DNA of 64,000 nt, taken from the NCBI GenBank assembly GCA_902578525.1, contig CACHDJ010000001.1:96505-160504 (forward strand), written 5' to 3'. Below are positions 1-9,541 of this stretch, in pieces (position 1 is the first letter of the stretch; the number at the start of each line of letters is the position of its first letter). The notes under the pieces are model-generated. The model ran no database searches and was not told where the DNA came from. It saw only the letters and a list, made by a program, of their open reading frames with translations. Made by a program: the position numbers and the translations under genes. This stretch comes from an uncultured Pelagibacteraceae bacterium (GTDB lineage Bacteria; Pseudomonadota; Alphaproteobacteria; Pelagibacterales; Pelagibacteraceae).

Positions 1-1
1 G

Positions 2-349
2 TCACATCATGCTCTTCTAGAAGATGATCGAAAAAGTTTTATACAAGGTTTAACTTTAACAGTAATATTAGGTGTATGCTTTACTGCACTTCAAGCATAT
101 GAATATCATCATGCAACTTTTACTTTCTCAGATCACATATATGGATCAGTGTTTTATATGGCAACAGGTTTCCATGGTTTTCATGTAATAGTTGGGACAA
201 TATTTTTAGCTGTATGTTTGTGGAGAGGAAAGTTAGGTCATTTTAATAAAGATCACCATTTTGGTTTTGAGGCGGCAGCATGGTACTGGCACTTTGTTGA
301 CGTTGTATGGCTATTCTTATTTGCTGCAATATATATTTGGGGAAGCTAA
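2..349 (+). CDS. coxC: Cytochrome c oxidase subunit III, C-terminal part
   Basis: The reading frame is open from the first bases of the window and stops at TAA 347-349, so the N-terminal part lies upstream. The product is the C-terminal part of subunit III of the aa3-type cytochrome c oxidase in the inner membrane. The visible part holds about three hydrophobic segments with the family's HGFHV stretch and the C-terminal [10 protein letters not shown] signature. Subunit III carries no redox metal and stabilises the catalytic core. The SURF1 assembly gene follows 9 bases later, as expected of a cox operon. An internal ATG at 149 is not a start, because conserved sequence continues upstream of it. 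Confidence 0.93.
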   Translation, partial: SHHALLEDDRKSFIQGLTLTVILGVCFTALQAYEYHHATFTFSDHIYGSVFYMATGFHGFHVIVGTIFLAVCLWRGKLGHFNKDHHFGFEAAAWYWHFVDVVWLFLFAAIYIWGS

Positions 350-358
350 TTTTGAATT

Positions 359-1012
359 TTGAAACATAAATTTTTATTTTCAGTTTTTATCTTATTCTTT
401 ATACTAGTTTTTATTGCATTAGGCAGTTGGCAGATAGTTCGCTTAGATTGGAAGAATAATCTCATTTTAGAAATCGAAAATTCATTAAAAATTCCTCCAG
501 TCGAACTTACACAATCAAATAAACAAAATTATCTTAAAATTAAAACATCAGGTAATGTAGATTTTGAAAAACAAATTTACTTATATAATTTAAACGATTC
601 AGGAACACCTGGTTTTGAAGTCTTAAATCCAATTTTAATTGATGGTGAAAACTATTTACTTAATAGAGGATGGATACCCTTTGAAAAAAAGGATATACCA
701 GAGATAAATATATTTGATCAAAATAATATAGTAGGTACTCTCAAAATTCAGGGAAGAAAAAATATATTTAAACCAGATAATGATATAAAAGAAAATTACT
801 GGTTTAGTTTAAATAGAGAAGATATTTCAAAATTTACCGGTAAAAAATTTTCTAAGTACATAATATATTTAGATGGAAATTATCAATTTCCTAGACCAAA
901 AAAAATTACTTCTAATATTTCTAATAATCATAAAAAATATGCAATTACATGGTTTTCGTTAGCGATTTCAATTCTTTTGTTATATCTATATTTTAGAAAA
1001 AAGAATTATTAA
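359..1012 (+). CDS. SURF1 family cytochrome oxidase assembly protein
   Basis: SURF1/Shy1 proteins are inner-membrane factors that help insert heme a into cytochrome oxidase subunit I. The 217-residue product has a transmembrane segment at about residues 5-21, the family motif GSWQIVRLDWK at 22-32, an NRGW motif near 102, and a second transmembrane segment near the C-terminus (about 193-211). That is the usual two-helix SURF1 layout. The start is TTG at 359; no ATG precedes it in frame, and the charged start followed by a hydrophobic helix fits. It lies 9 bases after coxC and joins thrC through adjacent stop and start codons (TAAATG), so it is probably cotranscribed. Confidence 0.9.
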   Translation: MKHKFLFSVFILFFILVFIALGSWQIVRLDWKNNLILEIENSLKIPPVELTQSNKQNYLKIKTSGNVDFEKQIYLYNLNDSGTPGFEVLNPILIDGENYLLNRGWIPFEKKDIPEINIFDQNNIVGTLKIQGRKNIFKPDNDIKENYWFSLNREDISKFTGKKFSKYIIYLDGNYQFPRPKKITSNISNNHKKYAITWFSLAISILLLYLYFRKKNY

Positions 1013-2386
1013 ATGAAATATATTAGCACAAGAAATAATCAGAAAATTTTTACTTTTAAAGATGTTTTCCTCAAAGGTTTAGCAGATGATGGAGGGCTAT
1101 TTGTACCTAAATCAATTAAACAATTTAAAAAAGAGCAATTAGATAACTTAAAAAGCCTTAGTTACAATCATTTAGCGGCTGAAATAATTTATCCATTTAT
1201 AGGAGATTTCATGTCTAAAAATGAATTAATCTCTATGATTTCAAAATCTTACTCAAATTTCAGATCTAATGATGTTATAAAAATCTCTGATCTAGGAAAT
1301 CTAAAAGTTTTAGAACTTTTTCATGGCCCCACACTTGCTTTTAAAGATATTGCTATGCAATTAATAGGTAATTTTTATCAATATCATCTAGAACGCGATC
1401 AAAAAAAAATTAATATAATAGTAGCAACTTCAGGTGACACTGGTGCGGCTGCTATAGATGCTTTAAAAGGAAAAAGAAATTTAAATGTTTTTGTATTGCA
1501 CCCAAATAATAAAATTTCACCGGTACAAAGGAGACTAATGACAATACATGAAGAGAGCAACGTATTTAATATTGCAGTAGAGGGTAATTTTGATGATTGT
1601 CAAAATTTAGTAAAAGCAATGTTCAATGACGAAAAATTTTCTAAAGCAATTAACATGTCAGGTGTAAATTCAATTAATTGGGCAAGAATTATTGCTCAAT
1701 CGGTGTATTATTTTTATGCTTACTTTAAAGTTGGAAACGTTCAACCCTTATCTTTTTCTGTTCCAACAGGAAACTTTGGTGATATTTATGCCGGTTACTT
1801 TGCAAAAAAACTAGGTCTTCCAATTGATAAACTAATCGTAGCTACAAATAAAAATGACATACTTCACAGAGCAATATCTGGTGGTGACTATAGTCAAAAG
1901 AAAGTTGAGGAAACAAATACTCCAAGTATGGATATACAAATAGCAAGTAATTTTGAAAGGCTTTTATATGATGTAAAAGATTGTAACTCAGAAATTACAA
2001 AAAATATAATGGCTGAAATAAAAAATAATACTTATAAAATTGATAAAAATGATTTAGATAAAATTAAAAAGAATTTTATATCTGAGACACTTAATGAAAA
2101 TGAAACTGTCGAAATGATAAAAAAAATTAATGATGAACATCAGATGGTAGTTGATCCGCATACTGCGGTTGCTATTGGTGCTGTGAGAAAATTAGGATTG
2201 GAAAAAAATTGTGTTGTTTTATCAACTGCGCACCCGAGTAAATTTCCAAAAGCAATTGAAGATGCAATCTTAAAAAATGAAAATTTACCAGATAGTCTTA
2301 AATATGTTTATGATAGAAAAGAAAAATTTGACCTTCTTGCAAATGATATTGAAAAAGTTAAAAAATATGTGATGAATTCGATATGA
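1013..2386 (+). CDS. thrC: Threonine synthase
   Basis: This PLP enzyme converts O-phosphohomoserine to threonine, the last step of threonine synthesis. The 457 residues are normal for the longer bacterial type. Visible are the PLP-lysine motif GPTLAFKDIAMQ (Lys111), the ATSGDTGAAA loop at about 138-147, and the phosphate-binding SVPTGNFGD stretch near residue 250. Threonine synthase is often placed with oxidase genes in this lineage. Homoserine kinase, which makes its substrate, lies nearby at 3288-4253 on the other strand. The stop overlaps the peroxiredoxin start by four bases (ATGA), suggesting translational coupling. Confidence 0.96.
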   Translation: MKYISTRNNQKIFTFKDVFLKGLADDGGLFVPKSIKQFKKEQLDNLKSLSYNHLAAEIIYPFIGDFMSKNELISMISKSYSNFRSNDVIKISDLGNLKVLELFHGPTLAFKDIAMQLIGNFYQYHLERDQKKINIIVATSGDTGAAAIDALKGKRNLNVFVLHPNNKISPVQRRLMTIHEESNVFNIAVEGNFDDCQNLVKAMFNDEKFSKAINMSGVNSINWARIIAQSVYYFYAYFKVGNVQPLSFSVPTGNFGDIYAGYFAKKLGLPIDKLIVATNKNDILHRAISGGDYSQKKVEETNTPSMDIQIASNFERLLYDVKDCNSEITKNIMAEIKNNTYKIDKNDLDKIKKNFISETLNENETVEMIKKINDEHQMVVDPHTAVAIGAVRKLGLEKNCVVLSTAHPSKFPKAIEDAILKNENLPDSLKYVYDRKEKFDLLANDIEKVKKYVMNSI

Positions 2387-2871
2387 AACTTAAAATAAGA
2401 GACCAAATACCAGATATAGAGATTTTTCAACTCATTAATGGAGAGCCCAAAAAAAAAAAATTAAGAGAAATCATAGGTAATGGAAAAATTGTTTTGTTTG
2501 GTTTACCTGGGGCATTTACATCAACTTGTTCAAAACTTCATCTACCAGGATTTGTAGCAAATGCAGATAAAATTAAAACAAAAGGAATAGAAAATATATT
2601 TTGTTTATCTGTGAATGACCCTTATGTTATGAATGGTTGGGGAGAGATAAACAATACTGGAGATAAAATAAAAATGTTATCTGATCCATATTTGTTATTC
2701 ACTAAAGCAATTGGTGCAGAAGTTGATCGAAATTCAAAAGGAATGGGAATTAGATCAAATCGTTATTTAATGGTGGTTGAAAATTTTACAGTTATTGATA
2801 TCCACGTTGAAAAAGAAACTAAAGAATGCGGTTTAACCTCAGCAGAAAATTTATTAAATAATCTATTATAG
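2383..2871 (+). CDS. Peroxiredoxin, Prx5-like
   Basis: This is a thiol peroxidase that reduces hydrogen peroxide and organic peroxides in the cytoplasm. The 162 residues contain the peroxidatic motif PGAFTSTCSKLHLPG with Cys49. Further cysteines at 74 and 149 could act in resolution; Cys149 lies in the C-terminal KECGL segment, as in Prx5 proteins. It overlaps the thrC stop (ATGA). Its stop interlocks with that of the convergent rnhA gene. A run of 12 A residues (2449-2460) encodes part of PKKKKL without breaking the frame. Confidence 0.9.
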   Translation: MKLKIRDQIPDIEIFQLINGEPKKKKLREIIGNGKIVLFGLPGAFTSTCSKLHLPGFVANADKIKTKGIENIFCLSVNDPYVMNGWGEINNTGDKIKMLSDPYLLFTKAIGAEVDRNSKGMGIRSNRYLMVVENFTVIDIHVEKETKECGLTSAENLLNNLL

Positions 2872-3288
2872 GTTAGCAGCATTTCTAGCAAGTAAGTCTA
2901 CTTCATTATTTAATTCATCAGTTGAGTGGGCTTTTACCCAATTCCAATTTATTTCAAATTCATTATTTAGAAGATCTAATGCTTTCCAAAGTTCTTTATT
3001 ACTTACTTCTTTTTTGTTTGCAGTTTTCCATCCATTTTTTTTCCAATTTAATATCCACTCTGTAATTCCAGACTTCACATATTTAGAGTCTGTAAAAATT
3101 TGAACTTTGCTACCTTTTGGAATTTTTTTAAGAGCTTCTATAGGTGCTAATAATTCCATCTGATTATTTGTAGTATCATTTTTACTTCCTTTTATTTCAG
3201 TTTTTTTCCCTTTGTCTAATATTATTGCTGCCCAACCACCTTTACCTGGATTGCCAATACACGAACCATCAGTATAAATTTTAATCAT
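2866..3288 (-). CDS. rnhA: Ribonuclease HI
   Basis: The enzyme degrades the RNA strand of RNA-DNA hybrids (R-loops, Okazaki primers). The 140 residues carry the full catalytic set Asp7, Glu45, Asp67 and Asp131, with His121 in the flexible loop (KAHSTDE), matching Asp10, Glu48, Asp70, Asp134 and His124 of the E. coli enzyme. It is the last gene of a long same-strand run; its start touches the thrB stop at 3288. Its 3' end overlaps the peroxiredoxin gene by six bases. A second, unrelated RNase H (rnhB) is at 18677-19237. Confidence 0.96.
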   Translation of the reverse strand: MIKIYTDGSCIGNPGKGGWAAIILDKGKKTEIKGSKNDTTNNQMELLAPIEALKKIPKGSKVQIFTDSKYVKSGITEWILNWKKNGWKTANKKEVSNKELWKALDLLNNEFEINWNWVKAHSTDELNNEVDLLARNAANL

Positions 3289-4253
3289 TAAACTAAATAA
3301 TCTTTATATCTTTTTAAATTATTGTGAATTATCAGTTTTTGGTAATATTCTCTTGGATCTTTAATTTTTATCAAAGCAGTTTTTGGAGTATTTGTGTAGT
3401 CGTAAAGTCTTGTAAGAAAATATCTCATTGCTGCACCACGACACAAAACATTTAAAAATTTTTTTTCTTTAATAGAAATTTTTTTAATACTTTCATATCC
3501 TTTAATCAAATTTTTTACCTTTTTTTTATTCAATTTAAATTGTGAGCTTTTTTTATCAAAACACAGAGCGTTTATACATATTGCTATTTCGTACATAAAA
3601 TAGTCATTTGCAGCAAAATAAAAATCAATCATCCCTGATAATTTATTATTTTTAAAAAAAATATTATCTATAAATAAATCTCCATGAATAATTCCACTTG
3701 GTAATTTTTTTGGCCAATTGGTTTTGATGTTTTTAAAATTTACTTTTAGAAATTTCTCTATAGTAGCAAATTTTTTTGATTTAAACTTTATGCTGTTTAG
3801 TAATGGATTTAGATATTTAATACTCATAGAGTTTTTTCTAAAAAGATTTATTTTTTTTGAACATAAATGCATTTCAGCAATCATTTTACCTATGTCATGA
3901 CAGTTTCTTAAAGTAAGTGATTTCTTATCTTTTCCCCTAAGAAAGGACACAATACAAGCTGATTTATTTTTTATTTTTATCAGATAACTACCATTTTTAC
4001 TTTTTTGGGGTTTTGGACAATTTATTTTTAAATTATTTAATTGATCCATTAACTTCATGAAAAATGGTATTTCTCTCTGAGAAACTCTTTTTTCAAAAAT
4101 AGTTAGTATAAATTTTTCATTTTTTGATCTTAATAAATAGTTTGTATTCTCAATTCCTTGTTTAATACCTTTAAAGTTTATAATTTTTTCTATTTGAAAT
4201 TTTTCATTAATATAGGAAATATCTTTTTTACTAATTTTTGTATAAACAGCCAT
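3288..4253 (-). CDS. thrB: Homoserine kinase, ThrB type II (APH fold)
   Basis: Homoserine kinase phosphorylates L-homoserine with ATP and so supplies threonine synthase. The 321-residue protein belongs to the aminoglycoside-phosphotransferase-like form, not the GHMP form. It has the catalytic-loop motif HGDLFIDNIFF (His190, Asp192, Asn197) and a following GMIDFYFA metal-binding stretch near 208-214. The family length is about 320. It sits one base after ispH and shares a base with rnhA, so it looks like part of the same transcript. A choline-kinase-like substrate cannot be excluded from sequence alone, but thrC nearby supports this call. Confidence 0.9.
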   Translation of the reverse strand: MAVYTKISKKDISYINEKFQIEKIINFKGIKQGIENTNYLLRSKNEKFILTIFEKRVSQREIPFFMKLMDQLNNLKINCPKPQKSKNGSYLIKIKNKSACIVSFLRGKDKKSLTLRNCHDIGKMIAEMHLCSKKINLFRKNSMSIKYLNPLLNSIKFKSKKFATIEKFLKVNFKNIKTNWPKKLPSGIIHGDLFIDNIFFKNNKLSGMIDFYFAANDYFMYEIAICINALCFDKKSSQFKLNKKKVKNLIKGYESIKKISIKEKKFLNVLCRGAAMRYFLTRLYDYTNTPKTALIKIKDPREYYQKLIIHNNLKRYKDYLV

Positions 4254-4254
4254 T

Positions 4255-5199
4255 TTAATTTAATTTTTTAGGAGCTTTGAAAATAACGTTTTCTTTTATA
4301 ATTTCTACTTCATCTATACTGACTGTAAATCTATTTTTTAACTCATTTATAAAATTATTAACTAAAATCTCAGGGGCAGAAGCTCCGGATGAAATACCTA
4401 TAGTATTTACTTTTTTGATTAAATCGAATGGAATTTCACTTTGTGAATGAATTAAAAGTGAATTAGAGCAACCAGATTTTTTAGCAACCTCTACTAATCT
4501 AACTGAATTAGATGAATTTCTACTACCTATTACAAAAAATAAATCACATTTTTTTGCAATATTTTTAACAGCCATCTGTCTATTTGTTGTGGCATAACAA
4601 ATATCCTCTTTCAAAGGCTCCCTTATATCAGGGAATCTCTCTTTTAAAATCTGTATTATATCTTTTGTATCATCAACAGATAATGTTGTTTGTGTAACAT
4701 AAGAAATTTTTTTGTTATTTTGAGGTTTATATTTTCTTGCCTCATTTTCATTTTGAATAAGATCAATTGTTCCCTTGGGTAATTGACCCATAGTACCAAT
4801 AACCTCAGGGTGATTTTGATGTCCTATTAAAATTAGATGATATCCAGCTTTATTTAGATTTTCTGCTTCTCTATGTACTTTAGATACCAATGGACATGTA
4901 GCGTCAACATATGTCATATTGTAGTTTTTAGCATCCTGAGGTATTTTTTTTGGAACTCCATGCGCTGAAAAAATAACTGGTCTAGTTTTATCTTTTATTT
5001 CTTCAAGTTCTTCTACAAATATGGCTCCTTTATTTTTTAAATCATCAACCACATACTTATTGTGAACTATTTCATGACGAACATAAACTGGAGCACCGTA
5101 TTTCTGAATTGATTTTTCAACTATTTCTATCGCTCTTTCAACTCCAGCACAAAATCCTCTAGGTGCAGATAATAATATTTTTAATTCTTTATTTTTCAT
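4255..5199 (-). CDS. ispH: 4-hydroxy-3-methylbut-2-enyl diphosphate reductase
   Basis: IspH (LytB) is the last enzyme of the MEP pathway and makes IPP and DMAPP with a [4Fe-4S] cluster. From the chosen ATG (5199) the three cluster cysteines are Cys17 (APRGFCAGVERA), Cys102 (DATCPLVSKVH) and Cys201 (EDICYATTNRQ). A TTG at 5208 would add three residues; I prefer the ATG, which still overlaps the end of the blh gene by 11 bases. Its place directly behind crtI-crtB-crtY-blh puts the isoprenoid precursor supply next to carotenoid and retinal synthesis. Confidence 0.95.
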   Translation of the reverse strand: MKNKELKILLSAPRGFCAGVERAIEIVEKSIQKYGAPVYVRHEIVHNKYVVDDLKNKGAIFVEELEEIKDKTRPVIFSAHGVPKKIPQDAKNYNMTYVDATCPLVSKVHREAENLNKAGYHLILIGHQNHPEVIGTMGQLPKGTIDLIQNENEARKYKPQNNKKISYVTQTTLSVDDTKDIIQILKERFPDIREPLKEDICYATTNRQMAVKNIAKKCDLFFVIGSRNSSNSVRLVEVAKKSGCSNSLLIHSQSEIPFDLIKKVNTIGISSGASAPEILVNNFINELKNRFTVSIDEVEIIKENVIFKAPKKLN

Positions 5200-6124
5200 T
5201 TTTTTCAATTAAATATTCGAGCAATATATGTGGAAAGGTTAAAGACGCCAAACCTATAAATATAATTTTGAGAACCGAACTATCAAAATCGTAAGTATTA
5301 TTTAATAAATATAGTCCAAATAAACAAAAAGTAGCAGTAAGAATTGTTAGTGGTAAAGCTTTTTTTGTAAAAATTTTCAAGCCATTAGTTAATTCATTTT
5401 TATCTAATTCAGACATTAATGAAATACTGTGTCTTACAGAATGCAAAAAACAGAAATAGATTGTAAATGCTACCAAAGGAGAAAAATAATAGTTTATTAT
5501 CAGAATTGAAAAATAATCTAAAAAGATCGTAAATTTTTTAATCTCAAAATTTTTAACAAATAATACAATACTTGATAAAGTTGATATAATTATACCATAA
5601 AGCAAAATTTTTTTTGTTTCTATAAAATCTAAGAATTCGTAAAAAGACTCATTATCAATTAATAGTAATTTAAATATGGATACTGTTTCATCAAAATGAA
5701 AGTACATTGGCATAAGAATTATTAATGAACCTTTTAAGAAAAATAATAATTGATTAAAAGATGAATTTTTAACTATCAAAAATTGTGTATCTTCTTTGCC
5801 AAAATGATGTGAGGCTATTATCAAAAAAATTATTAAAGAAATAGATGGTATGATTATCCAAAAAAAAATTACAATTATAGAGATTAAAATATATGACAAA
5901 TAAAAAATAAAGAAATTATTAATCCCAAAAATTTGAAAAAGTTTTCTTCCTTTTAGATTATCAAGTGAACCATGGGACACACCAATACTTAGAATCAAAA
6001 ATAAACAAATTAATGGAGAAATTGTAAAATAATCAACCTTAAATGCTATAATAGAAAAAATATTACAAAGTATAAAAAAGATAAAAGAATGATTTAAATT
6101 TATTTTTTTAATCTGATTATTCAT
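5189..6124 (-). CDS. blh: Brp/Blh-family beta-carotene 15,15'-dioxygenase
   Basis: Blh cleaves beta-carotene into two molecules of retinal, the chromophore of proteorhodopsin. The 311-residue product is very hydrophobic with many membrane segments. It carries the expected histidine motifs: GVSHGSLDN at about 48-56, ASHHFGKED near 105, and CFLHSVRHS near 226, which are candidate iron ligands. It lies 12 bases after crtY and overlaps ispH, completing a lycopene-to-retinal module. The opsin gene is not in this window. The family call rests on the His motifs and the gene context. Confidence 0.9.
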   Translation of the reverse strand: MNNQIKKINLNHSFIFFILCNIFSIIAFKVDYFTISPLICLFLILSIGVSHGSLDNLKGRKLFQIFGINNFFIFYLSYILISIIVIFFWIIIPSISLIIFLIIASHHFGKEDTQFLIVKNSSFNQLLFFLKGSLIILMPMYFHFDETVSIFKLLLIDNESFYEFLDFIETKKILLYGIIISTLSSIVLFVKNFEIKKFTIFLDYFSILIINYYFSPLVAFTIYFCFLHSVRHSISLMSELDKNELTNGLKIFTKKALPLTILTATFCLFGLYLLNNTYDFDSSVLKIIFIGLASLTFPHILLEYLIEKNEK

Positions 6125-6136
6125 TTTTTTATAAAA

Positions 6137-7204
6137 CTAATAAAATAAAGCTTTTACAAAAGTCCATTTAGGCATTTTTAAAATAATTGATAAATCCTCA
6201 AAAAAATTACTCTTATTTGATAAAAATTTTATAACAGTCTTTGGCGAACTCTTAAACATTTTAAAAAAAATATCAGGCATCATCTCAGGGTTTTTATCAA
6301 TAACCCTTAAAAAAATATGATCTAAGAATTGATATTTTTTTCTTATCTCAAATTTTTTAGCATTTGAAATATTTTCAAAATTTTGACATATGTATTTACT
6401 ATGTTCCTGAATATTTAGAAAAGTATAACCTGTACTTAATCTAGTCATACCTCCAGCAGTTCCAATATTTATTTTGTTTTTTTCTTTTTCATATGTTGGG
6501 TAGAATAATGGTATTGCTCCTTTCTCTTTATAAGTTATTTTATAATTTTTTAAGTTTAACTTATTTTCAATGTAATCTTTAATTTGATTATCATAATCTT
6601 TTTGAGAATTATCATTCATTTTTGATAACCAAGTAGTTTCAATTAATGCCTTATTTTTTGAGTAGGGAAGTGTATAAAAAAAATGAACACTTTCCCTTTG
6701 TGAACAGTCAAAATCCATAAGATTAAAAATTTCATCATCAAAAAAATTATTTTGAGTTTTTACTTCTACACCACAAAAATGCTGCCAAAGGTTACGATGA
6801 TCTTTTTTAATAGATGGAACGCTGTTAAAAATAAAAGAATTTTCCGAATTAATTTCGCTTATATCTTTAAAGAAAGAAATATTTTTATTCTCCTTTAATC
6901 TATTGTTGATTTTTTCATAGAATAATCCACTATCAATACTTTGATAAGGATAATTGATGCATTCTAAATAATTAGTTTTTTTTGGTATATTAACTGAAAA
7001 ATTTTCCCAACTTTTTTTTACGCAATCATCAAAGTTATGAGAAGCTACTTTCCAAAAAGACCAAGTTTTATCTTTTTTATATTCTGTTCTTGGTTCAATA
7101 ATAGCCAAAGTTTTATCTTTTAATTTTTTATTGATTTCGAGTTCATATGCGAGTGATAACCCTGCGCAACCACCACCAATAATAATATAATTAAATTCTT
7201 TCAT
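6137..7204 (-). CDS. crtY: Lycopene beta-cyclase, CrtY type
   Basis: CrtY cyclises both ends of lycopene to give beta-carotene, the substrate of the Blh enzyme encoded next. The 355-residue protein begins with an FAD/NAD-binding fold, NYIIIGGGCAGLSLAYEL. It continues with the CrtY-type WSFWK stretch near residues 48-52 and the later GTAGGMTRLSTGY segment near 250. Its start lies inside the end of crtB (14-base overlap), indicating coupled translation. The length is slightly below typical proteobacterial CrtY. The order crtI-crtB-crtY-blh makes the function clear. Confidence 0.92.
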   Translation of the reverse strand: MKEFNYIIIGGGCAGLSLAYELEINKKLKDKTLAIIEPRTEYKKDKTWSFWKVASHNFDDCVKKSWENFSVNIPKKTNYLECINYPYQSIDSGLFYEKINNRLKENKNISFFKDISEINSENSFIFNSVPSIKKDHRNLWQHFCGVEVKTQNNFFDDEIFNLMDFDCSQRESVHFFYTLPYSKNKALIETTWLSKMNDNSQKDYDNQIKDYIENKLNLKNYKITYKEKGAIPLFYPTYEKEKNKINIGTAGGMTRLSTGYTFLNIQEHSKYICQNFENISNAKKFEIRKKYQFLDHIFLRVIDKNPEMMPDIFFKMFKSSPKTVIKFLSNKSNFFEDLSIILKMPKWTFVKALFY

Positions 7205-8042
7205 CTAAATTTATTTCTTCATAAATCAAATTATGATCATGTTGTATTTGATCATCTCTATTAAAGCTGAATGATAGTTTAATTAAGTCAAAAATTGATA
7301 GAAAAGTCTCGAAGATTTTTTCTATATTTGAAACATATATCTTTCCTGAATTTTGATAATTTTCTATACTTTTTTTGTTAAGAATTTTATAACCTATTTT
7401 TCTATATACTCTTCTAGCAACTAAAATAGAAAAACGGAAACTCAGTGGTAAATCCTTAATTGAATAAAATGAATTTTTGTAAAAAGTATCAGCAAGATTG
7501 ATAGTTGATGAAATTTCCTCGAAATTTTCATCTATATAAAAACGATTATTTCTAGCATCTTCAATTACATCTCTGGATATATTAGTAAGCTGCATTGCAA
7601 TTCCAAGATCAATTGCTGATTTTAGTGAACTTTTTTTATTAACTTTTAAAATTTTCGCCATCATTAACCCTACAGTTCCAGCTACCCTGTATGAATAAAT
7701 CAATAAATCTTTTTTTGAATTTAATTTAACTTTATTTTTAATATCTGATTTAATTCCAAATAATAAATCTTGAACGATTATCAAAGATATATTGAACTCT
7801 TCAATAAGATTCCACATATTCTTAATAATAGGATTATCAAAGTTTTTTTGGTTAAAATCGTTTTCAAAAAGACTAAATTTTTTTTCTTTATTTTCTATTT
7901 TTTCATCATCATCTGCAATGTTGTCTGCTACTCTGCAAAAATCATACAATGCAGAACATTTTTTAAACGTTTTTTTAGGTAAAAAAAAACCAGCCCAATT
8001 GAATGACTTAGCATAAACAGACAAGTAACTTTTATCAGACAT
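7191..8042 (-). CDS. crtB: Phytoene synthase
   Basis: CrtB joins two geranylgeranyl diphosphates into phytoene, the first committed carotenoid step. The 283-residue protein shows both aspartate-rich motifs of the squalene/phytoene synthase family: YDFCRVADNIADD near residues 33-45, and LTNISRDVIED near 150-160. It shares one base with crtI (TAATG) and overlaps crtY, so the three are tightly coupled. No GGPP synthase gene (crtE) is present in the window, so the substrate must come from an enzyme encoded elsewhere. Confidence 0.95.
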   Translation of the reverse strand: MSDKSYLSVYAKSFNWAGFFLPKKTFKKCSALYDFCRVADNIADDDEKIENKEKKFSLFENDFNQKNFDNPIIKNMWNLIEEFNISLIIVQDLLFGIKSDIKNKVKLNSKKDLLIYSYRVAGTVGLMMAKILKVNKKSSLKSAIDLGIAMQLTNISRDVIEDARNNRFYIDENFEEISSTINLADTFYKNSFYSIKDLPLSFRFSILVARRVYRKIGYKILNKKSIENYQNSGKIYVSNIEKIFETFLSIFDLIKLSFSFNRDDQIQHDHNLIYEEINLDERI

Positions 8043-9502
8043 TATAAAATTTTATCTAAAACTTTTGCCGAAGATAGCACTCCTGGTACACCAGCCCCTG
8101 GATGAGTACCCGCTCCTACAAAATAAAGTCCATCATATATTTCAGATTTGTTATGAAACCTAAAATAAGCTGATTGTGAAAATTTTGGCTGGATTGAAAA
8201 ACCTGAACCATATTTAGTATTTAAATCTTTTTCAAAATAATCTGGTGTTAGATAGAAATCTTCAACAATATTTTCCCTAAGATTTGACATCAAATCTTTT
8301 TCCATTTTGTCTATTACCAAGTTTTTCATTTTTTCACCCTCAACTGACCAATCAATTTTTGATTGATTATTTGGGACTGGAACTAAAACATAAAAACAAT
8401 CTTGTCCATTAGGTGCCATAGATTTATCCGTAGCTGAAGGCCTATGAAGATAATAGCTTATATCATTATTTAATTTTTTATTTTCAAATATATCATCAAG
8501 ATGTTCTTTATATTTGTTACCAAACTTTATTGTATGATGCTCTACTTCACTATAAGTTTTTTTAGTCCCAAAATAGTAAACGAATAATCCCATAGAATAT
8601 TCCATTCTATTTTTTTTCCATCTAAACATGAGTGAATTATCTTTATTTTCATTTAACATTTTTTCATAAACAGCAGGAGGGTCAGCATTACAAATAACGT
8701 TATTAGCCTCAATCTTAGTTTGATTATTTAATTGAACACCAGTTACCTTTTTGCCATTAGAAATAATTTTTGTCACTTCATGACCCTTTATTGTTTCTAT
8801 ACCGACTTCACTCATTAGTTTTTCAAAACCTTTTATGATATTACCTGTTCCTCCCATCGAGTAATGGATACCCCATTTTTTTTCTAGATATAAAATCAGT
8901 CCATAAATAGAAGTAGTTGTAAAAGGATTTCCACCCACTAAAAGAGGGTGCATACTTAATACTCTTCTTAGTTTCTCATTTTTTACATAAGATGAAACTA
9001 ATGAATAAACTGATTTATAACTTTTAAGTTTCAAAAGTGCTGGCAATTGTTGCATCATGACCAAAGGTTTATCAAAAGGTACATCTGCAAGTTCTGTAAA
9101 CCCTTTATCAAAAATTTTTTTTGTAAAATTTACTAATTTTTCATAACCTTTTACATCTTCTTTACTTATTTCTTCAATTTGTTTTTTCATCTCGGTTTCA
9201 TCACCTGAGTAATTAAATCTCGAATTGTCTTCAAAAACGAATTGATACCAAATTTTTAGCGGTGAAAGTTTAATATAATCTCTTGGATTTTTTTTAAATA
9301 ATTCAAATAGTTCGTTGATTAAATATGGTGCTGTAATAACTGTAGGACCACCATCATAGATAAATCCATTTCTCTTGAAAACTCTTGCTCTACCTCCGAG
9401 ATCTGGATGTTTCTCAACCAAAGTAACTTTATGGCCTTTAGCTTTAAGACGGAGTGCTGCAGCTATACCCCCAAAACCAGAACCTATTACAACTGAATTC
9501 AT
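8042..9502 (-). CDS. crtI: Phytoene desaturase (to lycopene)
   Basis: CrtI is an FAD-dependent desaturase that turns phytoene into lycopene. The 486 residues begin with the dinucleotide-binding motif VIGSGFGGIAAALRLKAKGH, followed by the family's ARVFKRNGFIYDGGPTVIT stretch. The C-terminus has the signature GAGTHPGAGVPGVLSSAKV. It is the first gene of the retinal module and begins only 39 bases after the ATP synthase b subunit gene. I see no terminator hairpin or strong promoter in those 39 bases, so read-through from the atp genes is plausible (inference). Confidence 0.96.
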   Translation of the reverse strand: MNSVVIGSGFGGIAAALRLKAKGHKVTLVEKHPDLGGRARVFKRNGFIYDGGPTVITAPYLINELFELFKKNPRDYIKLSPLKIWYQFVFEDNSRFNYSGDETEMKKQIEEISKEDVKGYEKLVNFTKKIFDKGFTELADVPFDKPLVMMQQLPALLKLKSYKSVYSLVSSYVKNEKLRRVLSMHPLLVGGNPFTTTSIYGLILYLEKKWGIHYSMGGTGNIIKGFEKLMSEVGIETIKGHEVTKIISNGKKVTGVQLNNQTKIEANNVICNADPPAVYEKMLNENKDNSLMFRWKKNRMEYSMGLFVYYFGTKKTYSEVEHHTIKFGNKYKEHLDDIFENKKLNNDISYYLHRPSATDKSMAPNGQDCFYVLVPVPNNQSKIDWSVEGEKMKNLVIDKMEKDLMSNLRENIVEDFYLTPDYFEKDLNTKYGSGFSIQPKFSQSAYFRFHNKSEIYDGLYFVGAGTHPGAGVPGVLSSAKVLDKIL

Positions 9503-9541
9503 TGTGATAATTTATAGTTTTTTAGAAAAATTGTAAGACTA

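Noticed and set aside
2449-2460. Run of 12 A in the peroxiredoxin gene, possible frameshift site
   Set aside because: The frame is intact and the protein complete; such runs are common in this base composition (for example near 32149 and 33140).
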